A DNA stretch of 64,000 nucleotides from Candidatus Roseilinea sp. (lineage in GTDB: Bacteria > Chloroflexota > Anaerolineae > J036 > Brachytrichaceae), in assembly GCA_026003755.1 (NCBI GenBank), contig BPHV01000001.1:62001-126000 (forward strand). Reading direction: 5' to 3'. Numbering within the stretch: position 1 is the stretch's first letter; each line of letters opens with the position of its first letter. The notes beneath the pieces were generated by a model. The model saw nothing but the letters and a program-made list of their open reading frames with translations. It was not told the DNA's origin and made no database searches. The position numbers and the translations under genes were made by a program. Below are positions 1 through 7,603 of this stretch, piece by piece.

Positions 1-369
1 GATGAAATTCACGTTAGGGGTAAAGCCGCTCCCATCGGAAGGGGCAAACAGCACTTTGAAGGATGACATTGAGACTTCCGCGGTTCGCCAGCCGGCGGGT
101 GGGATATAGGCAAATCCCCCATCGCGCTCCTCGACGCGCTTGCCCGCCGTCGTGACCGGTGCCTTTGTCGGGGTCGGTGTGGGGGATGGGGTGGGGCGTG
201 GTGTTGGGCGGATGGACTGCGACGGGTCTGGGCTTTCGATCACTGCAGCGGGCGGTATTTGGTAGCGGGGCCGATCAATGGCTGAGGTTGCGCCGAAGCT
301 CTGGCCGGCGATGGCCAGGGCCGATATGCTCACTATGGCGTAACGCAAGAGGGTTCTAAGCTGGGTCAT
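1..369 (-). CDS. secreted protein, N-terminal part (C-terminus beyond window)
   Basis: The reverse strand is open from an ATG at 369 to the window edge, 123 codons without a stop. The start has a strong Shine-Dalgarno AAGGAGAA just upstream. The product opens with a short basic stretch and a hydrophobic segment (about residues 8-28) that looks like a signal peptide. A linker rich in Pro and Thr follows (PTPRPTPSPTPTPT, about residues 56-69). After it comes the start of a globular domain with a GGFAYIPPAGW-like stretch, a pattern seen in small secreted or PsbP/DUF1795-like domains. The rest lies outside the window, so no function is assigned. It is divergent from nadE. Confidence 0.7.
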   Translation of the reverse strand, partial: MTQLRTLLRYAIVSISALAIAGQSFGATSAIDRPRYQIPPAAVIESPDPSQSIRPTPRPTPSPTPTPTKAPVTTAGKRVEERDGGFAYIPPAGWRTAEVSMSSFKVLFAPSDGSGFTPNVNFI

Positions 370-564
370 TTCATTCTCCTTAATAGGGCATCTGCAAAGG
401 GCCAGGTGAGCTGACGGGATGCTTTACGTCCAATCAACTCATCCTAACGATTCTGAAGTATAGCGAACGGCATGTGATGTTGCACGGCTGCTGCCGGAGG
501 TTCAAACGGGTGTCGGCGTCGGCGGATGACCACGCCGATGGCCATATGTCAGTGCAGGCTTTTC

Positions 565-570
565 TATAAT
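565..570 (+). promoter_or_regulatory. -10 box of nadE, probably leaderless
   Basis: A perfect TATAAT ends 8 nt before the GTG start codon at 579. A transcript begun 6-8 nt after the box would start at or next to the GTG. No Shine-Dalgarno is visible. The same spacing recurs at several other genes in this window. Confidence 0.5.
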
Positions 571-578
571 CGTCCGGA

Positions 579-2591
579 GTGGTTGCTCGTCCGTCAGACT
601 TATTCTCCGCCGCTTCGCTGGGCATGCTGCGCGTCGCGGCGATTGTGCCGGCCTTGCGCGTTGCCGACGTGGCGTTCAACGCGCGCGCGACTATCGCCGC
701 GCTGGAGGTGGCGCGGGCGCAGGAGTGTGTGCTGGCTGTTTGCCCTGAGCTGGGCATCACCGGCTACACCTGTGGTGACCTCTTCCGGCAAACCAGCTTG
801 CTGGAAGCAGCGCAGGCTGGCTTGCTACAGGTGGCAGAAGCAGCCGGGCGGATCGGCATCGCCGCAGTCTTGGGTCTGCCCATCTCGCTGGACGGGCGTG
901 TGTTCAACTGCGCAGCGTTCGTGAGCGACGGGCGCGTGCTGGGTTTCGTGCCCAAAACTTACCTGCCGAACTACAGCGAGTTCTACGAGCAGCGCTGGTT
1001 CAGTTCGGCGCAATGGGCCACCGCGCAACACGTCATGCTCGACGGCCAGGCCGTGCCCTTCGGCGCCGACCTGCTGTTCGTCGCTGAGGATATGCCGGAC
1101 TGTGTGCTCGGTATCGAAATCTGTGAAGACTTGTGGGCGGTCGAGCCGCCCAGCGGCCCCATGGCCCGCGCCGGTGCCACGGTGCTGCTCAACCCATCGG
1201 CCAGCCCAGAACAACTCGGCAAGGCGGACTACCGGCGCGACCTGGTGCGACAGCAATCGGCGCGCTGCATCGCCGGCTACCTGTATGCGGGATCGGGGCC
1301 GGGTGAATCTACCACCGACGTAGTGTATAGCGGGCATGCGCTGGTGTGCGAGAACGGCCAACTGTTGGCCGAGACCGAGCGCTTTCGCTTCGACACTCAA
1401 GTCGCCATCGCCGATCTCGATCTACAACGCCTGCGCCATGACCGCTGGCTCAACACCACCTACCGGTCAGCCGGTGGGTCGCATGCCTTTCGCATGATTC
1501 CCTTTCGCCTGGGCGATGCTCAGACCAACATCTTGTGGCGCGCGCTGCGTCGGCCGATCTCGCAAATGCCGTTCGTGCCAAGCGATCGGGCGGCGCGCGC
1601 TCAGCACTGTCGCGAAATCTTCGCCATTCAGTCCACCGGCCTGGCCAAGCGACTGCTGCACACTGGCGCGCGCCGGGTGACCCTCGGCGTCTCCGGCGGG
1701 CTGGATTCGACGCTGGCGCTGCTCGTGACGGCGCGCGCCTTTGACAAGCTCGGCCTGCCGCGCGAAGGCATCACTGCCATCACGATGCCCGGGTTCGGCA
1801 CCACCGAGCGCACGCGCGGCAACGCGTGGGCGCTGATGCAGGCTTTGGGCGTCACGGCGCGCGAAATTCCCATCCACATGGCTGTCGGCCAGCATTTCGC
1901 CGACATCGGCCACGACCCAGATCAACACGACGTGACCTACGAGAATGCACAGGCGCGTGAGCGCACACAGATCCTGATGGACGTGGCCAACCAGATCGGC
2001 GGCTTCGTCGTCGGCACCGGCGACCTGAGCGAGCTGGCGCTGGGCTGGGCCACCTTCAACGGCGACCACATGAGCATGTATCACGTCAACGCCGGCGTGC
2101 CGAAGACGCTGGTGCGCTACATGGTGGATTGGTGCGCCGACGAGGAGTTCAGCGGCGAGACATCGCGCGTGCTGCGCGACATCAGCGCCTCGCCCATCAC
2201 GCCCGAGCTGCTGCCGCTGAAGGACGGCCGGCTGCAACAAGAGACCGAAGCGACCATCGGCCCCTACGTGTTGCACGACTTCTTCCTGTTCTATCATATG
2301 CGCTACGGCTATGCGCCGCGCAAGGTGTTCTTCTTGGCGCGTCACGCGTTCGGTAGTCCATCGGGGCGCGGCTATGATGATGAAACAATCCTCAGGTGGC
2401 TGCGCGTGTTCTACCGGCGGTTCTTCTCGCAGCAGTTCAAGCGCAGCGCCATGCCCGACGGGCCAAAGGTCGGCTCGGTAGCGCTGTCGCCGCGCGGCGA
2501 CTGGCGCATGCCCAGCGACGCTCAGGCGGCATGGTGGGAGAGCGATGTTGAGGCAGTGCAAAAGGCGCTGGCGTTGCCGGCGGGCGCCTAA
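579..2591 (+). CDS. nadE: glutamine-dependent NAD+ synthetase
   Basis: This 670-residue protein makes NAD+ from nicotinic acid adenine dinucleotide, ATP and glutamine, the last step of NAD synthesis. The N-terminal half is a nitrilase-fold glutaminase with the expected Glu (CPELGITGY, near residue 53), Lys (PKTYLPNY) and Cys (IEICEDLW). The C-terminal half is the ATP-pyrophosphatase synthetase with the SGGLDS loop. Length fits the long two-domain type known from actinobacteria. The GTG start at 579 was preferred over ATG 624 because the extra residues ([14 protein letters not shown]) line up with the N-terminus of the mycobacterial enzyme and because TATAAT lies 8 nt upstream. The CinA/PncC-type amidohydrolase domain two genes downstream acts in the same pyridine-nucleotide pathway. 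Confidence 0.93.
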   Translation: MVARPSDLFSAASLGMLRVAAIVPALRVADVAFNARATIAALEVARAQECVLAVCPELGITGYTCGDLFRQTSLLEAAQAGLLQVAEAAGRIGIAAVLGLPISLDGRVFNCAAFVSDGRVLGFVPKTYLPNYSEFYEQRWFSSAQWATAQHVMLDGQAVPFGADLLFVAEDMPDCVLGIEICEDLWAVEPPSGPMARAGATVLLNPSASPEQLGKADYRRDLVRQQSARCIAGYLYAGSGPGESTTDVVYSGHALVCENGQLLAETERFRFDTQVAIADLDLQRLRHDRWLNTTYRSAGGSHAFRMIPFRLGDAQTNILWRALRRPISQMPFVPSDRAARAQHCREIFAIQSTGLAKRLLHTGARRVTLGVSGGLDSTLALLVTARAFDKLGLPREGITAITMPGFGTTERTRGNAWALMQALGVTAREIPIHMAVGQHFADIGHDPDQHDVTYENAQARERTQILMDVANQIGGFVVGTGDLSELALGWATFNGDHMSMYHVNAGVPKTLVRYMVDWCADEEFSGETSRVLRDISASPITPELLPLKDGRLQQETEATIGPYVLHDFFLFYHMRYGYAPRKVFFLARHAFGSPSGRGYDDETILRWLRVFYRRFFSQQFKRSAMPDGPKVGSVALSPRGDWRMPSDAQAAWWESDVEAVQKALALPAGA

Positions 2592-2614
2592 ACCGTAAAA
2601 ACCGCCTCCCGTCG

Positions 2615-2635
2615 AGCGCTATCATTGATAGCGCT
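2615..2635. repeat. 21-bp perfect palindrome abutting the fmdB-like start codon
   Basis: AGCGCTATCA and TGATAGCGCT form 10-bp arms around a single T. The right arm ends exactly at the base before the ATG at 2636. The left part contains TATCAT, a possible -10 box. The site could be an operator or a hairpin that hides the start codon. Confidence 0.6.
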
Positions 2636-2911
2636 ATGCCGATCTACGAATATCGCTGCGCCCAATGCGGCGAGAGGTTCGAGCGCTGGTTCGCCTCCCA
2701 TCAGAAGATGCCGAAGGGCGGGGGCATCTGCCCGTTTTGCAACAGCCGGCGCGTCCGTCGCTTGATCTCCGCGGCGCGCGTGAGGTCCGGCGATGCTACA
2801 ACCGCAAGCGACGCAACAGAGGGTGACGATTCACCGACATCCACCGGCCTGCTCGGTCGTAAAGAGATCGCCGAGATCACCAAGCGGCGTCAGAAGATGG
2901 GCGTAGGGTAG
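2636..2911 (+). CDS. FmdB-family zinc-ribbon protein
   Basis: The 91-residue product begins MPIYEYRCAQCGERFE, the hallmark of the FmdB/CxxC_CXXC_SSSS putative regulatory family. Two Cys pairs (CAQC near residues 8-11, CPFC near 32-35) would bind one zinc ion. The C-terminal half is polar and low in complexity. Family members are small, widespread and of uncertain role; the name comes from formamidase gene clusters and does not prove a regulatory function. The ATG directly follows a 21-bp palindrome. The stop codon overlaps the GTG start of the glycosylase gene by one base, so the two are probably translated from one mRNA. Confidence 0.85.
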   Translation: MPIYEYRCAQCGERFERWFASHQKMPKGGGICPFCNSRRVRRLISAARVRSGDATTASDATEGDDSPTSTGLLGRKEIAEITKRRQKMGVG

Positions 2912-3462
2912 TGGCGAGCTACTGCGAATATGTGCGCTCGCCCAGGGCGCACCCGATCCATCGCTGGTATCACGATCACGAGCACGGGTTCCCTGTGCAC
3001 GATGACAACGCCTTGTTCGAGCGACTGGTGTTGGAGATCAACCAGGCCGGCCTATCGTGGGATGTGGTGCTGCGCAAGCTGGAGCATTTTCGGCGCGCCT
3101 ATAGCGGGTTCGACGTGGACGCCGTCGCGGCTTACGGCGAGGCCGACCGCGCGCGTCTGCTCGCCGACCCCGGCATCGTCCGCAACCGACTGAAGATCAA
3201 CGCCGCGATCGAAAATGCGCAGCGCATCGTCGCGCTGCGCGCGAACTACGGCTCATTCCAGGGATGGCTGGAGGCGCATCATCCGCTCCGCAGGGAGGAA
3301 TGGGTGAAGCGCTTTAAGCAGAACTTCGTCTTCACCGGCAGCGAGATCGTCAACGAATTCCTGATGAGCACCGGCTACTTGCCAGGCGCGCACGACGAAG
3401 ACTGCCCGATCTTCGCGCGCATCGCTGCCCTCTGTCCGCCCTGGATGCGTGCCTCGCGCTGA
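2911..3462 (+). CDS. tag: DNA-3-methyladenine glycosylase I-type protein
   Basis: The 183-residue product resembles Tag-family base-excision glycosylases, which remove 3-methyladenine from alkylated DNA. Family features visible are the early C-x-Y motif (YCEYVRS), YHDHEHG where Tag has Y-H-D-x-E-W-G, and LEINQAGLSWDVVLRKLEHFRRAY, which carries the helix-hairpin region and the Asp/Trp used for base recognition. NFVFTGSEIVNEFLMSTGYLPGAH-like sequence forms the C-terminal part, with a late His/Cys as in the zinc site. The E-W-G to EHG change is a deviation from classical Tag. The GTG start overlaps the stop of the zinc-ribbon gene, so co-expression is likely. Confidence 0.82.
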   Translation: MASYCEYVRSPRAHPIHRWYHDHEHGFPVHDDNALFERLVLEINQAGLSWDVVLRKLEHFRRAYSGFDVDAVAAYGEADRARLLADPGIVRNRLKINAAIENAQRIVALRANYGSFQGWLEAHHPLRREEWVKRFKQNFVFTGSEIVNEFLMSTGYLPGAHDEDCPIFARIAALCPPWMRASR

Positions 3463-3463
3463 A

Positions 3464-4171
3464 TCAGCGATCGGGCTCGACGAAGGTGATCAGCGGCGCT
3501 GTTATACCCCGCGCTGTGGCATCCATTGTCGTTGCTGCGCTTGGCGCCAGCACGTAGATCGTCTTGCGCTCGCGCGAGCGGAAGGTGAGCGCGCCGAGCG
3601 CAGCCAGCACGGTTGGGGTTCCCGCCGCGCGCAACTCGAGCGCGTGGGTGCCGGCCGGTTGCGTCGTGGTTTGCGCCGCGGGGAAGCCAATGTTAAAGAG
3701 CCACACGGCGCCGCCCGTCACCGCCAAGTCCACCTCGCCGACATCTACCGCTAGATGCGCCACACGCAAACTGAACCGACCGGCCGGCGGCACCGTCGGA
3801 TTTTCCAGCGCGACGACCTGTAACTGCTGTAGCCGGTTGGCGAGCGCGATCACGTAGCTGCGGCTGAACGCCAGGGTGATGTTCGAACTCACCAGCGGCG
3901 CAGTCGCATTCGGGTCGGCGCCGGCCGGGAAGGCGCGCACCAACATGATGGTTGCCGCGATACACCAGCGCCTTTGGCTGAACTGGGTGTAGGCGATGCC
4001 ATCGGCTACCCGCGTGCGGTTGACGTACACGTCCAAATTCGGCGCATCCGGGGAGGCGTGCAAAATGCGAAAACAGGCCGACCGAGTGACGGCGCGCGTC
4101 ACGCCGGTATTCGAGAGCAGCATTGCGCCCGCCAGGGCGCTCAATGCCAGGATGCGCAGCGGGGGTCTCAT
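3464..4171 (-). CDS. secreted DUF4397-domain protein
   Basis: The 235-residue product has a signal peptide (basic start, hydrophobic LALSALAGAMLLS, cleavage probably near TRA). The mature part opens with RILHASPDAPNLDVYVN, the signature of DUF4397, a beta-sandwich domain common in extracytoplasmic proteins of Chloroflexota, Actinobacteria and Bacteroidetes. A second, weaker copy of the fold (RVAHLAVDVGEVDLAV) follows. Function is unknown. The ATG at 4171 was chosen; an in-frame TTG at 4177 is possible. It is divergent from the DUF402-CinA gene, and a TATACT box on this strand (4199-4194) overlaps that gene's TATAAT. Confidence 0.8.
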   Translation of the reverse strand: MRPPLRILALSALAGAMLLSNTGVTRAVTRSACFRILHASPDAPNLDVYVNRTRVADGIAYTQFSQRRWCIAATIMLVRAFPAGADPNATAPLVSSNITLAFSRSYVIALANRLQQLQVVALENPTVPPAGRFSLRVAHLAVDVGEVDLAVTGGAVWLFNIGFPAAQTTTQPAGTHALELRAAGTPTVLAALGALTFRSRERKTIYVLAPSAATTMDATARGITAPLITFVEPDR

Positions 4172-4193
4172 CGCCAATCGCTAGTGGCAGTCA

Positions 4194-4200
4194 GTATAAT
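4194..4200. promoter_or_regulatory. overlapping divergent -10 boxes
   Basis: AGTATAAT reads TATAAT on the plus strand (4195-4200, ending 8 nt before the ATG at 4209) and TATACT on the minus strand (4199-4194, 22 nt before the ATG at 4171). One symmetrical element could drive both genes. Confidence 0.5.
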
Positions 4201-4208
4201 CTCGCCCT

Positions 4209-5171
4209 ATGCGCGTGCACAAATGCGACCATCGCAGCGAGCGCAAAGTCAGCTACGATGGCGAGGTGCTCTCGCGAGATGGTGAGCGCATCACCCTGCG
4301 CGCCACTTGGACGCTGCCGACTCGGACCCTGCCCTATGTGACGCTCGAACAGGGGGATATCTTTATCGAAACCTTCTACACCAACCGTTGGTATAACCTC
4401 TTTGAGATTCGCCATCGCCAGGGTGACTTGAAGGGCTGGTATGCCGATGTCGCCCGGCCGGCGCGCATCGCCAACGACGGCATCGAGTGGGACGACCTCG
4501 CCCTGGATATCTGGATGGATCCGCAGGGGACGATGCGCATCCTGGACGAGGATGAATTCGAGGCGCTCGCGTGCGAGCTGCCGCCCAACGAGGCGGCCAG
4601 CGCGCGCGGCGCCGTTGCGCTCATCCAGGACGAGCTGCGCACGCAGTGGCGGCGCTTCGCGAATGACGTGATCGCGCATGCGCTGACCCAGCGCGGTTGG
4701 ACGCTCGGCACGGCCGAATCGTGCACCGGCGGGCTGATCGGCAATGTGATCACCGACCGGCCCGGCAGCTCGGCCTACTTCGCCGGCGGCATCATCGCCT
4801 ACAGCAATGGGATCAAGCAACGCGTACTGGGCGTGCGCCAGGCGACGCTCCAGCGGTACGGCGCGGTGAGCGAGCCGTGCGCCCTGGAAATGGCGCGCGG
4901 GGTGCGCCGCGCGCTCGGCGTGGATGTCGGCGTGAGCGCGACCGGCATCGCCGGGCCGGACGGCGGCAGCGCTGATAAGCCGGTTGGCTTGACCTACGTC
5001 GGCGTCAGTTCGCCGCTGGGCGAACAGGGCGAGCGCCACCTCGAGTCGCGCGACCGTATCGGCAACAAACAAGCGACCGCCGACGCCGCCTTGCGTCTGC
5101 TCATGCGCCACCTTGAGGCTGTCCCCTTGGCACATTCGAGCGCGCCAGCCGAATCCCCTCGTTCAGGATGA
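4209..5171 (+). CDS. DUF402 domain fused to CinA C-terminal (PncC-type) domain
   Basis: The 320-residue protein has two parts. Residues 1-130 match DUF402, the fold of nucleoside tri/diphosphatases: WYADVARP, IEWDDLALDIWMDPQG and ILDEDEFEAL carry the conserved acidic residues. Residues 150-305 match the CinA C-terminal domain, with GTAESCTGGLIGN (Ser171 is the expected nucleophile), a GGIIAYSNGIKQRVLGV stretch and ATGIAGPDGGSADKPVGL. That domain removes the amide from nicotinamide mononucleotide in pyridine-nucleotide salvage. I do not know a described protein with this pairing. TATAAT ends 8 nt before the ATG and no ribosome-binding site is seen. The cysteine synthase gene starts 1 nt after the stop. 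Confidence 0.85.
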   Translation: MRVHKCDHRSERKVSYDGEVLSRDGERITLRATWTLPTRTLPYVTLEQGDIFIETFYTNRWYNLFEIRHRQGDLKGWYADVARPARIANDGIEWDDLALDIWMDPQGTMRILDEDEFEALACELPPNEAASARGAVALIQDELRTQWRRFANDVIAHALTQRGWTLGTAESCTGGLIGNVITDRPGSSAYFAGGIIAYSNGIKQRVLGVRQATLQRYGAVSEPCALEMARGVRRALGVDVGVSATGIAGPDGGSADKPVGLTYVGVSSPLGEQGERHLESRDRIGNKQATADAALRLLMRHLEAVPLAHSSAPAESPRSG

Positions 5172-5172
5172 C

Positions 5173-6079
5173 ATGGGCGCTTCACTTCCGTCCGCGCTGG
5201 TTGACCTGATCGGCAACACACCGCTCATTTCGCTCGCGCGCATCGCTGCGCATGTTGCGCCGGTCGAGATCTACGCCAAGGCCGAGTGGTTCAACCCGAG
5301 CGGCTCGGTCAAGGATCGCGCCGCGTGGAACATCGTCCGCACGGCGATTCAATCCGGGCATTTGACCAAGGAGGAAAACGTTGCTGGATGCAACCAGCGG
5401 CAACATGGGCATCGCCTATGCCATGCTCGGCGCGGCACTAGGGTATCGCGTCCATCTGGTCATCCCGGCCAACGTCACCCCTGAGCGCAAGGTGATCATG
5501 AACGCCTACGGCGCGGAGATGACCTTCACCGACCCGATGGCCGGCAGCGATGGCGCCATCGAGAAGGCCCGCCAACTCTACGCGCGGTCGCCGGAGGCGT
5601 TCTTCTACGCTAACCAGTATGACAACGACGCCAACTGGCTGGCCCACTACCACGGCACCGCCGAGGAAATCTGGCGGCAGACCCAAGGGCGCATCACCCA
5701 TTTCGTCGTCGCGCTGGGCACCGGCGGCACATTTACCGGCGCCGGTCGTCGCCTGCGCGAGCTGAACCCGAAGATTCGCCTAATCTCGCTCCAGCCGGAT
5801 TCGCCGCTCAACGCGATCGAAGGCTGGAAGCACATGCCGACGGCGATCCGGCCGCAGATTTACGACCCGGCCTTGGCCGATGAGAACATCGAGATTGCGA
5901 CCGAGGAAGCGCACGCCATGGCGCGACAACTCGCGCGCGAGGCGGGGCTGTTCGTCAGCCCTTCCGCCGGCGGCGCCGTCGCCGGCGCACTCCGCGTGGC
6001 CGAACGCCTGAAGGAAGGCGTGATCGTCACCCTCCTGGCCGACGCCGGCTACAAATACGTCAGCGAACGCTTCTGGTAA
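5173..6079 (+). CDS. cysM: cysteine synthase (CysM-like), one-base frameshift
   Basis: This is a PLP enzyme of the cysteine synthase/cystathionine beta-synthase family. Frame 1 (from ATG 5173) has LIGNTPLISL and NPSGSVKDRAAW with the PLP lysine. Frame 2 (to 6079) has DATSGNMGIAYAM, VALGTGGTFTGAGRRL and SPSAGGAVAGALR. The frames join at GGAAAACG (5373-5380). Deleting one A restores TKEETLLDATSGN and a continuous protein of about 301 residues, the normal length. Either the base is a sequence error or the gene is broken. With the JAMM peptidase 11 nt downstream and the CysO-like fusion nearby, a mycobacterial CysM-type role (using a protein thiocarboxylate as sulfur donor) is the best guess; ordinary sulfide-using CysK is the alternative. 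Confidence 0.85.
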
Positions 6080-6090
6080 GTCAGGACATC

Positions 6091-6546
6091 ATGCTCACGA
6101 TCTCGCGATCGCTCTTCGACAAAATGACTCGCCATCTGGAGGCCGGCTATCCCTACGAGGCCTGCGGCATCTTGATCGGCGAGGTGGACGACCCCACTCA
6201 TCCGAACCACCGGCTTGTGCGCGACGTAGTCCTAGTCGCCAACGCTTGGGAAGCAGTGAGCGCGCGCGAAAGCCGGCGCAACCGCTACCTGATTTCGCCG
6301 GATGAATACGTCAAGGCCGACCGAGAGGCGAGCCGGCGCGGCCTGGACATCGTGGGCGTCTTTCACTCGCACCCCGATCACCCTTCGCAACCATCGGAGA
6401 TGGATCGCCGCCAGGCCTGGCCGGGCATTTCCTATCTCATCGTCTCGGTGCGCGGCGGCAAAGCGACGACGGCGCAGGCGTGGCTGCTGCGCAACGAACG
6501 CGATGCGTTCGAGGAAGAATCGCTGGTCATTAGCGACGAGCGATAG
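6091..6546 (+). CDS. mec: JAMM/MPN+ metallopeptidase, Mec-like
   Basis: The 151-residue protein is a compact JAMM (M67) zinc peptidase. It has the catalytic Glu in YEACGILIGE (Glu23) and the zinc site HSHPDHPSQPSEMD (His92, His94, Ser102, Asp105). All key residues are intact. In Mycobacterium tuberculosis the homologous Mec cuts cysteine off the CysO-cysteine adduct made by CysM. The same three functions lie together here: cysteine synthase immediately upstream, CysO-like carrier fusion at 7604. The gene starts 11 nt after the cysteine synthase stop and is probably in its transcript. A ubiquitin-precursor-like processing role on the fusion protein is also conceivable. Confidence 0.88.
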   Translation: MLTISRSLFDKMTRHLEAGYPYEACGILIGEVDDPTHPNHRLVRDVVLVANAWEAVSARESRRNRYLISPDEYVKADREASRRGLDIVGVFHSHPDHPSQPSEMDRRQAWPGISYLIVSVRGGKATTAQAWLLRNERDAFEEESLVISDER

Positions 6547-6552
6547 GCACGT

Positions 6553-7521
6553 TCATTGGGCCGAATGCTCCGTTGCCTCCACGGCTGCGCGCACCAGGCG
6601 TTGGAGTTCGCGCGCCGGCGCAGCCATACGTCGGTATGAATCGCACACGAGGAAGACGCCGGCCAGGCCACGCCGAAAGTCCACCCACGGCGTGAATCCG
6701 CTAGCGCCCGGACTACTCACCTGGATGGCTTGCCCACGTGCGTCGGCGCTATCCCGCCAGACGCCCAGGCCGTACCCATCGCCGGGGAAGAGATTGGGCG
6801 AAGCGATGACCGGTGCGCCGAACGTGTGATCCTCGTGCATGAGCGCGATCAGCCCTGGCGCGAGCACGCGCGCGCCGTCGAGAGCGCCGCCGGCGGCAAT
6901 CATGCGCACGAAGCGGCTGTAGTCGCGCAGGGTCGTGCGCAGGCCGCTGCCGACGCGAGGATGGTCGGCGGATGGATCGCCGTAGTCGCTGGCCGTCATC
7001 CCCAACGGCTCGGCGATGCGCTCGTGAAACAACGCCGACCATGATCGGCCGGTCGCCACCTCAGCGATTCGCCCGATGACCTGAAACGCGCTTTCCCCAT
7101 AGGCGAAAGCCTGTCCTGGCGCGGCAACCAAAGGCGACAGCGCGATTCGCTCGGCGCAGGCGGCCAACGAATGCGCAGCGTGGCCGGCGCACGGCGCCCG
7201 TCCCGGCGGCAGGCCAGACGTGTGCGCCAGCAAGTGACGCAGTGTGATCGTGGACTTGTCGCCATCAAAGCCCATCAGGTAATCCGAGGCGCGCTCGTCT
7301 AGGTGAAGCACGCCATCGCCAATCAACGAGGCAATCACCGCTCCGCTCACCCATTTCGAGCCCGAAGCGACGGCGACGCGCATCTCGGGGGAATAGCTGC
7401 CGAATGCGCGTTCGTAGATCAACGTGCCGCGATGGGCGATGGACAATGCAGCGCCGTTGAGCGGCGTGTGCGCAATCAGCCCCTGGATGTGCGCCTCGAT
7501 CTCGGAGAAGTCATAGCTCAC
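6553..7521 (-). CDS. serine hydrolase of the beta-lactamase/class C family
   Basis: The 322-residue protein belongs to the penicillin-binding-protein-like hydrolase family. The S-x-x-K motif is SGSKWVSG near residue 54, after AVA. HLLAHTSGLPPG is the usual family marker. The second motif, normally Y-x-N, reads YGES, so the Asn is replaced; an esterase or peptidase is more likely than a true beta-lactamase. No signal peptide is seen from the chosen start. The open frame extends to 7629 but would overlap the opposite gene; GTG 7521 was chosen because GATAAT ends 7 nt upstream. It runs against the sulfur-transfer genes on either side. Confidence 0.8.
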   Translation of the reverse strand: MSYDFSEIEAHIQGLIAHTPLNGAALSIAHRGTLIYERAFGSYSPEMRVAVASGSKWVSGAVIASLIGDGVLHLDERASDYLMGFDGDKSTITLRHLLAHTSGLPPGRAPCAGHAAHSLAACAERIALSPLVAAPGQAFAYGESAFQVIGRIAEVATGRSWSALFHERIAEPLGMTASDYGDPSADHPRVGSGLRTTLRDYSRFVRMIAAGGALDGARVLAPGLIALMHEDHTFGAPVIASPNLFPGDGYGLGVWRDSADARGQAIQVSSPGASGFTPWVDFRRGLAGVFLVCDSYRRMAAPARELQRLVRAAVEATEHSAQ

Positions 7522-7528
7522 CCCGACG

Positions 7529-7534
7529 ATTATC
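7529..7534 (-). promoter_or_regulatory. -10 box GATAAT of the serine hydrolase gene
   Basis: GATAAT on the minus strand is followed by 7 nt and a GTG at 7521. The layout is the same as upstream of the EamA gene at 52583 and points to a leaderless mRNA. Confidence 0.4.
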
Positions 7535-7590
7535 GCCGCCGGCGCAAACCCGAGACCGACGCCGACCCGGCCTCGGTGCGCGAAATCAGG

Positions 7591-7596
7591 TATCCT
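7591..7596 (+). promoter_or_regulatory. -10-like box of the CysO-E1-rhodanese gene
   Basis: TATCCT ends 7 nt before the ATG at 7604, with no ribosome-binding site between. This is weaker than the other -10 boxes but has the same spacing. Confidence 0.35.
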
Positions 7597-7603
7597 TAAA
7601 CGC

